A stretch of DNA of 64,000 nucleotides from Lumbricus rubellus (Eukaryota > Annelida > Clitellata > Crassiclitellata > Lumbricidae): the NCBI GenBank assembly GCA_945859605.1, contig OX243817.1, forward strand, positions 32,748,924 through 32,812,923. Reading direction: 5' to 3'. Below are positions 1 to 10,045 of this stretch, in pieces. The notes under the pieces were generated by a model. The model was not told where the DNA came from and did no database searches. It saw only the letters and a list, made by a program, of their open reading frames with translations. Each line of letters opens with the position of its first letter. Within the stretch, counting starts at the first letter, position 1. A program made the translations under genes and the position numbers.

Positions 1-106
1 AGTTAACTGTAACTGAAACTGAAAAATAAAAAAATTTATAACTCTAACTGAAACTGTAACTGAAAAACAATAACTGTATAACTGAAGAATCAAAAGGAGT
101 TAACTT
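1..106. repeat. AACTGTAACTGAAAC-type short tandem repeat, left copy
   Basis: Degenerate tandem units of about 12-18 bp built on TAACTGTAACTGAAACTG followed by A/T-rich spacers. The same motif returns in the same orientation at 706-853, on the other side of the hAT transposase remnant. It may be subterminal repeat sequence of the old hAT element or an unrelated minisatellite split by it. The left edge is cut by the window. Confidence 0.55.
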
Positions 107-270
107 GAAAATAAAACAAGTGCTTTTTTCTTACTTACTTATTGAACGGAAATTCTACTCTACTACACGTTAAGTTCTCTATGTTCATTTCACTTCCGGT
201 TCCTGTCCTTTTCCTATGCCTTTCCTAATAAGACTTCGGCGGTAAACTGTTAAACAATCAGCCACCGCCA

Positions 271-663
271 TTGAAGCGCTTCAAGCTCCTATCGCAGGAT
301 AACCGGACCAGAAGCTCCTTGAGTTCAGCATTAAGGACGTCCGGTATCGATGGGGAGCTTGATCGATATTTGGCGGAAGCAACCATTTTCAACGGTGACC
401 TAGATAATGGACTGTCCTTCTGGGTGGTTCGACAGAGCTCCTATCCATCTCTGGCCCTGATTGCAGAAGACTTCGTATCCGCGCCTGCTTCACAAGCATA
501 CGTTGAGCGCGTCTTCTCAGTTTGTGGGGACTTGTGTGCAAGAAAGCGAAACAGATTAAGTGTAAACCTGAAACGTCGTGTGTTCCTTAAAGTCAACCGA
601 CAATATGTAAAATCAGATAGATCTCCTATTCAACTTTCTGGAAACTTTGCGCAATATGTGTGA
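271..663 (+). pseudogene. hAT transposase C-terminal (dimerisation domain) remnant
   Basis: The 130-residue reading frame ends in the hAT-family C-terminal signature: FWVV near residues 50-53, YPSLALIAEDF, PASQAYVERVFS, and then KRNRLS. In hAT transposases this segment mediates dimerisation at the end of a protein of about 600 residues. Here the catalytic DDE/RNase-H part is absent, and the sequence upstream of 271 is A/T-rich filler with no matching frame, so this is a decayed fragment. The first listed codon is not a convincing start. No terminal inverted repeats were identified around it. Confidence 0.8.
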
Positions 664-705
664 CTGTGATCAGTGTTTTAGTAGTTGTGACGTTTGAAAA
701 TACAC

Positions 706-853
706 GTAATAACTGTAACTGAAACTGTAACTGGAAAATAAAAAATAACTGTAACTGAAACTGAAAAATCTCATTGCAGTTAACTGTAACTGAAACTGTA
801 ACTGAAAAATAAAAAATAGATAACTGTAACTGAAAAATCATAACTGAAATAAC
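706..853. repeat. AACTGTAACTGAAAC-type short tandem repeat, right copy
   Basis: Several units of AACTGTAACTGAAACTG with AAAAAT spacers, the same sequence and orientation as at 1-106. An open frame across it on the minus strand has a low-complexity Gln/Leu/Phe composition and is not a gene. Confidence 0.55.
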
Positions 854-1134
854 ACTGGTTAAGGCTTTTTCTGCGCACACCATCATTCGGTGTCTTTAGT
901 TAAGTTATCTCTCGTCGTGAGCCTATTACTTCGCTGAAGACGAGTGTTCGTTGCTCTTTCGCCTAAGAGGGAACATTTGTTCTCCCTACCGTCAGTTAAC
1001 GTTTTCTTTGAATTATACCCATTTAAACTAGAAGTTACGATTGTTGTTTTGAGCCTTTAGTAGAAGGTGACCACTACAATACATAGCATAGCCTATACTT
1101 TGAATGCTCGGTAAAAGTTCAGTGAATCTGTTGA

Positions 1135-1548
1135 GGGGCCGTCCATAAAGTACGTCACGCTCCAAGGGGGGGTTTAAGAAAGTGTGACAGTTTTTGACAG
1201 GGGGTCAGGTCATGTGTGACGTCACACATTTATTTTTTTTAATTTTTTATTTATATTATTTATATTTTTTAGTAGAATATTAGCTTTGTCTAGTCTAAAT
1301 TTTGCAATTTTTGCTTTCAAATTCAATCTACATTGAGTTACTGCTTCAATGAATAACTGTGACAACAGTTTAATAGTGAAGTGTGTTTTAGATCAAGTTT
1401 GAATGAGGTGTTAATTTTTTTTAAATGTTCGAAAGTGTGACGTACTTTAGGGGGGGGGGGGTCAGAGATTTGTGACAGTTTGTGATAGGGGGGGTGTTAA
1501 AAATGGTCAAAAATAGCGTGACATGTTTTATGGACTATGGACGGCCCC
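1135..1548. mobile_element. MITE with GGGGCCGTCCATAAAG ends and 3-bp TGA target duplication
   Basis: The left end starts GGGGCCGTCCATA and runs to GTCACGCT. The right end is its imperfect complement, reading AGCGTGACATG then TGGACGGCCCC, with a 7-bp extra GTCCATA-like step. TGA flanks both ends (1132-1134 and 1549-1551). Internal sequence is A/T-rich with G runs and no coding frame. A 3-bp target duplication suits PIF/Harbinger-like elements, but TGA is not their usual TWA site, so the superfamily is uncertain. Confidence 0.65.
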
Positions 1549-1662
1549 TGAGCACGCAACACAAGACCTGAATGCCAAAACAGTTCACACAGACGAAATT
1601 TTCAAAGGCGAAACAAATAAACCGAATAATTTCGAACATCAAAGTAAAGCCACAATTGCCAT

Positions 1663-1690
1663 CATCACATCATCATCATCATCATCATCA
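1663..1690. repeat. (CAT)n microsatellite
   Basis: Nine or so CAT/TCA units. They create a spurious poly-His/poly-Asp frame on the two strands. Confidence 0.85.
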
Positions 1691-1868
1691 GCCCCGTAAC
1701 GTACCACAACAACCACCACCAGCACTACGACCACCAAAACCGCCAGCACCACAACCATATCATCATCAGCAGCAGCAGAAGCAGAAACAGTAGGCCTATC
1801 AGTTAAACGAACGGTCACCACTACAGTTTCGTCTATGCTTAAGAAGTGTCCAGTTCTTGACGAGTGTC

Positions 1869-2936
1869 TTAGCGTTTGTAATAGGATATTTGATATTCAC
1901 TTGTGTAATACTCTCGGTGCGAATATCGGATGTCTTTGAAAAAATGTGTTTGGTTCCTAGGTACAAACATCGATACTGCAATGGTTTTTATAGCGGCATC
2001 TCCCCAGCGATAATAATAAATTCCACCCAGTCTATCAATGTAATCGATGAATTTCTCATAGTCCCCAGAAAGCCACAGCGCCAATCGTGATATCTCAAAG
2101 TTGTTATAATAAACGTCGTTCTTCTTCCAATTTTCAAAGAAAGTCGCGTTGATCAGGTTTCTTCTAATATAAACGGAAGCACTTTCCCACAAATCCACTG
2201 TACACCTTGGAGAATCGTTAGTAACTATTGCGTATCCATATTGAAAATTGCTCGCCTGCATACACTGGAATACATCATATTCAATGGGCTGCAGTATTTT
2301 TGAATCATCGTCAAGTCGCCAGGCATATTCAAAGCCACGAATGATGGACTGTTCGTAGAAAAGTTTTGCATGGAAGCGACACATGTGTCGGTACCCTAGA
2401 CGAAAGCCGCAAGAACGCTGTGTGAGATTGGATGGAAGGAAGTCAGGAATCGAAAAGTCAACAGTTTGAAAGTACACTTCCGACTTGGATAAATTCCTCA
2501 AACTGCTGCGATTACTGTCAGCGAATTCGTCTTTATCATGAAATATTACAACTGGATAGCGGAAGGCGTTATTGAAATGTTTATCCAAAGTCTGCAAAAG
2601 TTCTCTGGAGGTCTTCAGATATTTTACGAGTAAATAGATGAATGCCTTCGGTTTGTCCTTTGGCCAACGCAGCAACTGGCATTGCAGCAGCCGACATTCA
2701 CAATCACAGTGTCGTAAATCCGGCAAATGCCTCCAAGCGCATCTTCGGGCTTCGGTTTCGTTTCCTTTGTCTCGCGGCCTATTTTGACATGACTGTTCAG
2801 TTGATGCGATTAATTCTGAGTACGCATATATGTCTAATTGTTCCCAGTGATACCACGTTGAAATAAAGATGATAGGGAAACACACAATAGAGAAGAGATA
2901 TGCATGTCTGCGGGGAAGTTGTCCTTTCAACGTCAT
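1869..2936 (-). CDS. KRE2/MNT1-like alpha-1,2-mannosyltransferase (GT15 family), Golgi type II membrane protein
   Basis: Intact 355-residue frame. GT15 enzymes such as yeast Kre2p/Mnt1p transfer mannose from GDP-mannose in the Golgi to N- and O-linked glycans. Family landmarks seen in order: a hydrophobic anchor at residues 12-28 after a basic start (LPRR), FHDKDEF (about 135), SEVYFQTVDF, GYRHMCRFHAKLFY (about 185-198), WRLDDDSKI then YDVF, YNNFEI (about 290), and DRLGGIYYYRWGDAAI near the C-terminus, followed by FFKDI. In yeast Kre2p the equivalent of DDDSK is an EPG-type metal site, so the acidic triad here is a difference to note. The ATG at 2936 is chosen because it lies four bases inside a good splice acceptor (TTTTATTTTAATTTTAG, AG at 2942-2941), implying a 5'UTR intron. 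The open frame continues 13 codons further upstream but through that intron. No exon 1 or promoter was identified. Confidence 0.9.
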   Translation of the reverse strand: MTLKGQLPRRHAYLFSIVCFPIIFISTWYHWEQLDIYAYSELIASTEQSCQNRPRDKGNETEARRCAWRHLPDLRHCDCECRLLQCQLLRWPKDKPKAFIYLLVKYLKTSRELLQTLDKHFNNAFRYPVVIFHDKDEFADSNRSSLRNLSKSEVYFQTVDFSIPDFLPSNLTQRSCGFRLGYRHMCRFHAKLFYEQSIIRGFEYAWRLDDDSKILQPIEYDVFQCMQASNFQYGYAIVTNDSPRCTVDLWESASVYIRRNLINATFFENWKKNDVYYNNFEISRLALWLSGDYEKFIDYIDRLGGIYYYRWGDAAIKTIAVSMFVPRNQTHFFKDIRYSHREYYTSEYQISYYKR

Positions 2937-3089
2937 TTTTCTAAAATTAAAATAAAATCCCAAACAATAGAGCATACCGATGCAGTTAAGAATTTAATCT
3001 GCATCTATACGTAATTTCTATTGTATAAATGTTACATAGTCATAATGACGTCTATTTCCCTTACTTAATCACAACCCACCATCCTTTTC

Positions 3090-3290
3090 AACTTGTTCCT
3101 GGTATAATTATAGGCCACTACTATGCGGGACTTGTTTCTTCTGGAGTGCGTGTTGCCCCTAATCTGTCTCCTAATTTCTTTGCTAAATGAGTTAATACTT
3201 TAATTATAACTTGTTTTATACCATGTTCTGTATAATTAAGTTTATTGTTGGATCAATAAATACTTTTGAATTTGAATTTGAATAGATCCA
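3090..3290 (+). repeat. Probable non-LTR retrotransposon 3' tail with (TTTGAA)n
   Basis: A stretch with TTTATACCATGTTCTGTATAATTAAG and a polyadenylation-like AATAAATAC is followed by TTTGAATTTGAATTTGAAT. Short hexamer tails like this are typical of LINE 3' ends. No coding sequence of the element remains. Confidence 0.45.
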
Positions 3291-3303
3291 AACGTATAAG
3301 AAG

Positions 3304-3860
3304 ATGGCTCATCATGTCATAGTGGTAAATCTGATAAAGTGGCATCAAATCATTCCATTTACCGTATGGGCATTGAGCGAAGTTCATAATGCAACTTTAG
3401 GAGTGGCACCATATCTGCTGGTTTATTGGAGAACAAGAAGAGAACCATTAACCTTTCTGAAAGAGAGTTGGACTAAAGAAATAAATTATTTTGTCACTTA
3501 ACATTGAATTTCAACCGACAAAATAATTACTTAACAAATTTAAGAGCTGACATGGAGAAGGCCTTGATCTTCGCTGAGAGTTGTGCTGAGGAAAAGCAAA
3601 GACAATATGCCAGTCAATATAACAGATGAACAAAAGTGATATAATTCAATGCAGGAGAAAACGTCATCGTATTGTATCCGACGTCAACAAATAAATTGAT
3701 CCCACGATGGCAAGGGCATGTACTGTCTGGCAGAGAAGATCAACAACATCTAAGTATCTCGTGGCCATGAACGGGAGCGGTCGACGAAGTGTTCATGCAA
3801 ACATGATGAGAAATGTTATCACAAGAACATTGTTTTGAGGTCTTATCGTGGAAGAAGATA
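3304..3860 (+). pseudogene. Ty3/gypsy-type retrotransposon integrase C-terminal remnant
   Basis: The frame at 3304-3501 carries the end of the integrase core of LTR retrotransposons: W..IIPF, then NATLGVAPYLLVY, then PLT.LKESWT. Beyond 3501 the similarity continues in other frames with at least three breaks. It includes an E-A-...-Q-YASQYN stretch, a VIVLYP segment, a PRWQGH segment and a VHAN(M)MR terminus, the usual order at the end of gypsy pol. No LTRs were found on either side. It is a dead fragment. Confidence 0.75.
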
Positions 3861-4063
3861 ACGAATTTGGATCAGCGGTAGCTGAAGGAAGACCATTCAG
3901 AGACAAAACATGAATCACTTTAATTATATTATGAACAAATTGGACCTTCAATAGCACGTCCATCATACGGGGCTCGAACTCTGGTCCGCTGATCTCCATG
4001 CCATTGTGCTGTCAAATGCGTTAACGTTTGTGTTTTGCCTGGCTAGATCCTAACTCCGGTACT

Positions 4064-4441
4064 ATAATTTTAATTCACCGGAATTAATTTCGAATTTATT
4101 TAAGCAGTAATGTATTCGTATCCTGTAGGCTACAATAAAGTCTTCAAGTCGGATTGACACAAAATCATTTTACTGAAATGGAAACTGGATGGGTGAAAAT
4201 GTTCTTGCTTAAACTGAAGCTGGATTGATGAAAAATAATTGTTATTTAAGTGGAAGTTCGATGGATAAAAGCAATTGTTGCTACTCAAATAGAAGCTGGA
4301 CTGATTAAACGGATTTTTGACTAACTGGCAGATAAAAAGTATTTGTTAGCAAAAATTAGAAGTCGAATTGAAAAAAGCATGTAGGCCTATCATGCGCGCC
4401 GTCACTGAAATAATTCCGAAATTAATTCGGGTGAATTATAG
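4064..4441. mobile_element. Foldback-like MITE with AATTCACC ends and internal about 40-bp tandem units
   Basis: Inverted ends: TTTAATTCACCGGAATTAAT at about 4070-4092 is mirrored by ATTAATTCGGGTGAATTATA at about 4418-4438. Between them lie four or five degenerate units of a 36-42 bp repeat based on AGCTGGATTGATGAAAAATA (4180-4390). The same unit family recurs at 5885-6310 and 52040-52210. A clean target duplication could not be fixed. Confidence 0.6.
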
Positions 4442-5220
4442 TAGGCCTACCCTAACTCCTAACGTAAGAGGTGTTACTGTAGTTATCATGGCAGTCGTGC
4501 GGAATTAAATTTAGACAGCTAGTTCGAGACGAGCTAACATTATATTATTTGAAATTTAGATTGAAGTAAAACTTACTTGGCAGCCATTAATTTTGCGAAT
4601 GCCTGTACAGTACAGTCTGTTGTCGTGCGCATATAGTACATTTCAGTGGTCGTGCGATCAGGGATGCCACTCTGAATTTTGGGGAAAAGGTCAAATTCGG
4701 TCGAAAAAAAGACTAGAAAAGGCCAGATTGACAGTTTCTCTGGAAAATTCACGGATTTTTCCATTTCTTTGGTTTGAAATTTCTGACGACCTTCTTTATA
4801 ATCATCCGATGATTAAACATTGCTCTCTTTTTCTTCCAAAAGAAATTTCTGATGATCTTTTTAAAAGTCTTTCGCTAAAAAATTTAAATTTTGGTCTAAA
4901 TTCAAAAGATTTTCGACTTTTTCACGTCTTTTGTGCATTTTCATCTAAAACAGTATTTTTATGTGTGAAAAGTAGGACAAACCGCCTTGAGAAAAAAGGC
5001 TAGATCCTGACAGAAAAAACCTAGACACCTAGACAAGGTCGAAAACACCTAGATCTAGGTGGAAATAGCAATGAGTGGCATCCTTGCGTGCGATCAATTC
5101 ACTATGTCAGATAGTCTGACGTAATGGTGACGTCGGCAGCGTTTCAGAAATAAGCCCATATACTTTCGAAAAATACCCAGAAATGCCCAGACTGTTCAAA
5201 AGCCATTTTAATGATTTTAT
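4442..5220. other. Intergenic, no gene recognised
   Basis: A/T-rich sequence. A 136-residue open frame at 4593-5003 has no domain I recognise and contains TTTTCGAC/TTTC-rich repeats of transposon type. Nothing functional is supported. Confidence 0.5.
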
Positions 5221-5518
5221 GTAAGTAAGTATATTCTTTATTTCTTAACCAGCTGCCAAACAGCACTCTGGTGAACAAGTATCACATAAATTTAACATAA
5301 GACATACAAAGTTTAAAGACTAAACAAACTAATTAATATGACATTGTAAACCACATTCTAGTTATAAATGTCTTTCTCATTTGATTGTCTGCTCGTGGCA
5401 GTACCCGGTCATGGTGTCTAGGGCGCAGGTTATAACCAATTTGTTTCGTTGGTGGAAGCAACTCGTGGAGGACATGGCCGGGTCGCATATTAACATTCTC
5501 TAGGTGATTTCGTAGCAC
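5221..5518 (-). pseudogene. LINE 3' end: last about 60 codons and 3'UTR, first copy
   Basis: On the minus strand the frame 5518-5333 contains YNLRPRHHDRVLP followed by FITRM, the tail commonly found after the reverse transcriptase of animal non-LTR elements. It is followed by a 3'UTR with GTGCTGTTTGGCAGCTGGTT and a (TTAC)n-type tail at 5221-5232. The reverse transcriptase itself is missing, as in ordinary 5' truncation. Confidence 0.65.
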
Positions 5519-5602
5519 GCAGGCCGCACGAACCGTTTTAATTGGCCGGTTCTAAAAAATGAATATACATGAGCTGTGACGTCACTGCCGTTTGACAAGC
5601 TC

Positions 5603-5700
5603 ACACGTAAGTAAAGTAAATAAGTGAGTAAGTCTTATATTATTTAATCTAACAAGGCCTAGCTGCCAAACAGCACACTTGTGAACAACATTCTAAATAT
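5603..5700 (-). repeat. LINE 3'UTR, second truncated copy of the 5221-5518 element
   Basis: On the minus strand it carries TTCACAAGTGTGCTGTTTGG and CAGCTAGGCC, then an A/T-rich run and a TTAC-rich tail at 5603-5635. This matches the 3'UTR and tail of the neighbouring copy. It has no coding sequence. Confidence 0.6.
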
Positions 5701-5884
5701 AATTTGGCTATCGAATAAATTCTTGGTACTTGTCGGTTAATTAACAGACAAACCCATTATACGAAAATTTACATGCAAATTTAACTCACCTCCGGTTACA
5801 TCTGAAATTATATATGAATTAGAATCGCCATGCGCATTTCACATTTCTACCGACAACTCGTCTGTAGGCGACTCACGCATTGAT

Positions 5885-6310
5885 GAAATAGGAGCTGGAT
5901 TCATGAAAATGTTTTTTTTTAGCTTAAATGGAAGCTGGATTAATGATTTTCATTCATGTAGCCTATTTCAACGTGCATCCAACTTCGACTTCAGATCCAA
6001 AATTACCTTCAGCCAGCTTCCATTTCTCGCTCGTTATTTTCGTCAACCCAGCTTCTATTTCAGATTAAAAAAACACCCTCCTCCAGCTTCCATTACTAAA
6101 GCGTTTTTCATCAACCCAGCTGTTATTTCAGATCTAGAAAAAACTTCAGCCAGCTTTTATTTCTCATGCGTTATTTTCGTCAATCTAGCTTCTATTTAAC
6201 CTGTTAAAGAACCATCATCCAGATTCCATTTCTCCTGCGTTTATCCATCAATCCAACCTATATTTAACCTGTAAAAAACCTTCATCCAGCTTCCATTTCT
6301 CTAACAACCA
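5885..6310. repeat. Minisatellite in both orientations (AGCTGGATTGATGAAAA family)
   Basis: Units on the plus strand at 5885-5945 (GGAGCTGGATTCATGAAAA, GGAAGCTGGATTAATGA) are followed by about seven units in the opposite orientation at 5985-6300 (TCAACCCAGCTTCTATTTCA and variants, about 60-bp period). The head-to-head arrangement resembles foldback elements with tandem subrepeats. The open frame across it (5903-6199) is low-complexity and not a gene. Confidence 0.6.
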
Positions 6311-6342
6311 GTGAGTATATAATAAATATACGTCACAATTCT

Positions 6343-6735
6343 TTGCTGAGATTTATAGGGCGAAAGTGCGTTATTGGAACTAAAGAGACTACTTATTTTT
6401 TTATAGATATATCATTGGATAGCTTATATGCGATGCACAATTGTTCAATGGGATTTTGCAATGGGCTAGGCCTATTTGTCAGATTGGATCTATTGACTAT
6501 ATTGATTATTATGCTGGTGTTCCTCCAAGCGGATTGCTCTCTCTGTTGGACCTGCCTATTGAAACCAAAGTCACATCAGTCTGTTACGGTTTTATGCGAA
6601 AGTTGTGAAAAATCACCGAAGTCCGCCATGTTTATCTCGTACGACAACTTACTAGAAAGGATAAGTGCGCATGTCGTTGCTCATGAATATTCATCAACAA
6701 CTAGAGCGCAAAAGTACGTTGGTAGCTCACAATGA
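6343..6735 (+). other. Unassigned open frame, probably not a gene
   Basis: 130 codons with one hydrophobic stretch (LLTILIIMLVFL) and several cysteines, but no family is recognised. The end overlaps two copies of TCATGAATATTCAT-type sequence typical of small repeats. There are no splice or promoter signals I can defend. Confidence 0.15.
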
Positions 6736-6775
6736 ATATTCATTCTTTGAAACCAACCAATGATACGGCGCCTAT

Positions 6776-6828
6776 GCTACGAAATCGCCTAGAGAATGTT
6801 AATATGCGGCCGGGTCTTGTCAGAACCG
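6776..6828 (+). repeat. Short fragment of the 5221-5518 LINE coding end, plus strand
   Basis: GCTACGAAATCGCCTAGAGA and the following 25 bp match, in the opposite orientation, the start of the 5518-5333 coding tail (LRN.LENVNMRPG). The match stops abruptly after the GGCCGGGTC stretch. A third piece of the same LINE. Confidence 0.6.
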
Positions 6829-6973
6829 CCGAAAACTTTAGGACCATAAACGCTGCATGATTAATGTTCAATTCGCAAGCAGCTAGCCTACATCGAAGAA
6901 TTACTACATAGGCTACGAGCAGAAAAGTACGGTGACGATTATCTACGAAGAAACTGAAACGAATCATCTAGGC

Positions 6974-9456
6974 CAGGGGTGTCAAACCTTTTTGAGTGGC
7001 GGGCCAGTGTGAACATCTTCCAACAAGTGGCGGGCCAGGGTGTCGAAGCTTCTAAGCAAAATTGGGTAGTGATCTGAGAGGGAGCTCTGGGCTTGGTCTG
7101 CAGCTAATTCCCAGAAAAGTTTTGTATAAGTAAATCTCAAAGGCTTATAAAATCTTAATTTTTATATTCATTATCAGTCGTGGTCATCACATAAAACTCG
7201 CTCAGATTTTAGCCTAAGCCTAAGGTAATTGTATTCGAGTTTCTAGGACTACCGGTATCTATAGGAATCTAGGTATTGTCATAAATGGCTCACATTGTAT
7301 AAGCTTACCGGTAAGCTCTAATAAAAAAATATCACTCTAAGTTTAAGTCTTTAAGAGTTTTAAGTTTAAGTAATATTATGTCTCTCCGGTGTACCTGTAG
7401 CGCCGTACTTACTCGCCAGGTGGCCGCCTATTCTTGATCCCGTTTCTTTCCTTTCAAGAGTTCCGGACTGACCCCCCGCGATAGGGCTAACTGTTGGGGG
7501 AAAGTGTACTGCGTCAGGTCCTCGGACAGTGGATTTCTAATCCTAGGTTCTAAAGATGGATACTCTTCCTCGGAGGCCCGGCCGAAAACCTTAGTTCCAA
7601 CTTCCGTTGAGAATTGGGTACCTTTACCATGTTCTACACCAGGATCCGGGCGAGTAGTGGCTGGACAAAGTCCTACAGTCGTTTGGTGGACGACGACAGC
7701 TCCCCTTGGGGACTTATCTGGGTTCGATTCCCACTCAACAGTTTTCTTGGACCCAACTCCCCTCGAAAGCAACTCGGTTAAATCCCTCACCTCTTCTTTC
7801 ACTTTCTCAAGTCCCTCCTGGCTATTTATTATGATAGAGGCCAAGGTATCGAATTTATCTAGGCGCTCTATAAATTTTATAAGGCCATTTGACAACACCT
7901 CCCACTTCTCTTCCAGTCTCTTAAGCCTATCGGGAAGGTCCTCAAAGGTTTTCTCTAGCTGAACTGGGTTGGAATCATCCTGGCCTTCTTCCGATTCACT
8001 CTTCTCACCCTCATCCTTCTCTACCGATTCATTCCCCGACATTATTTTGTTAGTCAAAACAATTCAAGTATTTGTTTTAAATATTTCCTTAATTGACTAT
8101 TTAAGTTTAATATTGAATCAAATGTTTTATCATTACAGAGATGGACGAGGCCTATCGACGACCAGGTGAACAGCCTGTAGGCCTATCTAGTTCAGGAATT
8201 ATGGATATTATAAAGATCACCTCGGGATCTGATTAATTCGATTTACACGTTAACCTAAAGTAACATTGTTCTTTTTAATTTTCGTACAATCTACTTTGCA
8301 TTCATATTTCTGAATTAAACATGAATTTAATTATCTCGAATAAACTTGTCAATCGTTATTATCTTCGAGAACACCCAAGAAACGAACATTCGAGAATTAT
8401 TCAATCTCAGTTATTATATCTTAATGTGATGCCCAAATACTTCCCTTTCGATACAGAGAAATATAAATATTGACAGAAATTTGTCAGGCTTCCGTTTCAT
8501 GAAAATTTCCCACAGCTTTTCACATCGGCCTAGTTACCGGCCAGAAATTGACAATTTCCAAACACCCAAAGTTAAACCACAGCAATCACTCAGTACGGAA
8601 CAATTTCTTCCTCCGAATAATTATCGAAAGACCATAAACATAACTTTTTGCCACATAAATCTGTTTTCGTCACTTAGACATTCAACACAGCTCCGACCTT
8701 CTTCACAGTCAAACACCAACTGACGAAAGGACGCTGACTCTATCCCACGTGTCTGGAGGTAAGCCTCCTGATTGGTCAACCCACATCACCCGGTATCACG
8801 CCACTCGCAACAGGACATTCAACGTGCGCGAAAAGCTATTTATAGGCCTTACGTAATGGATATTAGATTAAAAATAATCATCTTCGGGCGCGAGCCAAAG
8901 TTAAGTGATATGAAATTAGATTTGCCGCAGGTGACCAACGTTACATACCGACTGGTGCATCACGAAAAATATCATTAATTAGTGCTAGTAGTAGTTGAAC
9001 AGGAAACTTGACTTTTTTTCTTTTGACGAGAGTAGGGACATCAGGCTGCATATCTATAGGCTACAGCAAGCGCTAGTCTGAGATTTTGCATGCAGAATTG
9101 CAAATTTGAGTCTGTCAGTCGAGATCTATGTTCTGTGTTAACAAGCATCATCTTTGAAAATGCTTGCTCGCATAAGTATGAGCTGGCAAGCAATCACAAT
9201 AATAATTTTATTCGAGCAGCATGTTGGCAGACAACCAGCCAGAAACCATAGATACACACTCTACACAGAGCTTTGCGTCTGAGCAAAAGTGACGCCAGTA
9301 AGAAAAAAATCTCCATGTATTTGGCGCTGACTGTAAAATAAGAAAAGTTGAACTTTTATCCTCCAATTTTGTAATCTTTAGGGAAGGCTCTGCGGGCCAG
9401 AAAAATATCGTCGGCGGGCAAGAAATGACCCGCGGGCCAGCTCTTTGACACGTCTG
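6974..9456. mobile_element. hAT-superfamily element, 2483 bp, 8-bp target duplication ATCTAGGC
   Basis: The left end CAGGGGTGTCAAACC and the right end (complement) CAGACGTGTCAAAGA match at 11 of the first 13 bases. GCGGGCCAG blocks follow in both ends. ATCTAGGC occurs perfectly at 6966-6973 and 9457-9464, the 8-bp duplication expected of hAT. There is no hAT transposase inside. The only substantial frame is the unrelated 204-codon ORF at 7428-8042, so the element is non-autonomous with captured or nested DNA. It contains at least three TAGGC(C)TA motifs (about 7205, 8178 and 9054). Confidence 0.88.
7428..8042 (-). CDS. Unrecognised 204-residue acidic coiled-coil protein inside a hAT element
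   Basis: The frame starts at ATG 8042 (MSGNES). Residues 1-30 are acidic (EKDEGEKSESEEGQDD). Residues about 40-110 look like a helix or coiled coil with Leu/Ile spacing (LPDRLKRLEEKWEVL, then LDKFDTLASII, then VKEEVRDLTELL). The remainder is Pro/Gly/Ser-rich. The layout, an acidic start, a coiled coil and a loose tail, would suit a retrotransposon gag-like ORF1 or a captured host exon, but neither can be shown. No membrane segment, zinc knuckle or transposase motif is visible. No promoter was identified. Confidence 0.35.
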   Translation of the reverse strand: MSGNESVEKDEGEKSESEEGQDDSNPVQLEKTFEDLPDRLKRLEEKWEVLSNGLIKFIERLDKFDTLASIIINSQEGLEKVKEEVRDLTELLSRGVGSKKTVEWESNPDKSPRGAVVVHQTTVGLCPATTRPDPGVEHGKGTQFSTEVGTKVFGRASEEEYPSLEPRIRNPLSEDLTQYTFPQQLALSRGVSPELLKGKKRDQE

Positions 9457-9634
9457 ATCTAGGCTATATTCTACAGACCTTGGCAGCAGCGTTCAGGAAG
9501 AAGTCGAGAAGCATCGGCCGGTGGCGAGTTACAGTTTCTGCAAAAGACTTCAACGCGGGAGGGTAGATTATATATAGTAATTCACAGTAGCCTACTGGTC
9601 TAAGCAGGCCTATTCAAAAGATAGACGCGTTGGC

Positions 9635-10045
9635 CTATCTAATCTGACATTTCCGCAACCCATTGGAAGAAGGATTCATTAAGTAGTTCCACGCATTACC
9701 AAGAGGTCCGGCAATGTTGAGTCTACGGTTGCCAAGACGCGATTGATATCGGTCATAAATAACAATTCGTTGGGTGATATTGAACCAGACTCCATGCATG
9801 TTGACAGTAGAAGGAGTGGTAAGAGGTTCGAGACACACATTGAAAAACGTGAACACACCATCCAAATTTACAGGTCTAAGCACTTCTTTTGTATATTGAT
9901 ATTTAAGGCCGTAGGCGTTCTGCAGCAATAATTTAAACACGTGATTTGTGGGGAACACTTCGATGTTTAACATTGCAACACAGATGGATGACGTGATTAG
10001 GAAAGCCACGAAGCATGTTCTGTATTTACTGATGTTATGCAACAT
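9635..10045 (-). pseudogene. Truncated GT61-family glycosyltransferase, N-terminal part only
   Basis: 136 codons align with the first 135 residues of the intact copies at 39369 and 45181: an N-terminal anchor (CFVAFLITSSICVAMLNI), LDGVFTF.NVCLEPL, and QRIVIYDRYQSRLGNRRLNIAGP. After NAWNYL the frame is broken by a small deletion and the rest of the enzyme is missing. Just upstream of the ATG the minus strand reads TTCTTAG then CGAAAGACAG, the same splice-acceptor position as in the other three copies, so this arose by genomic duplication rather than retroposition. It lies downstream of lectin A on the same strand. Confidence 0.85.

Noticed and set aside
1572..1793. His/Pro/Gln-rich small protein
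   Set aside because: Built on (CAT)n and CCA/CAG triplets, with no homologue, promoter or splice context.
2642..2866. Plus-strand frame antisense to the GT15 gene
   Set aside because: Shadow of a well-supported coding region on the other strand.
3304..3501. Host gene encoding an integrase-like protein
   Set aside because: The frame is short, and the similarity continues past it only through several frame breaks, so it is a dead retrotransposon.
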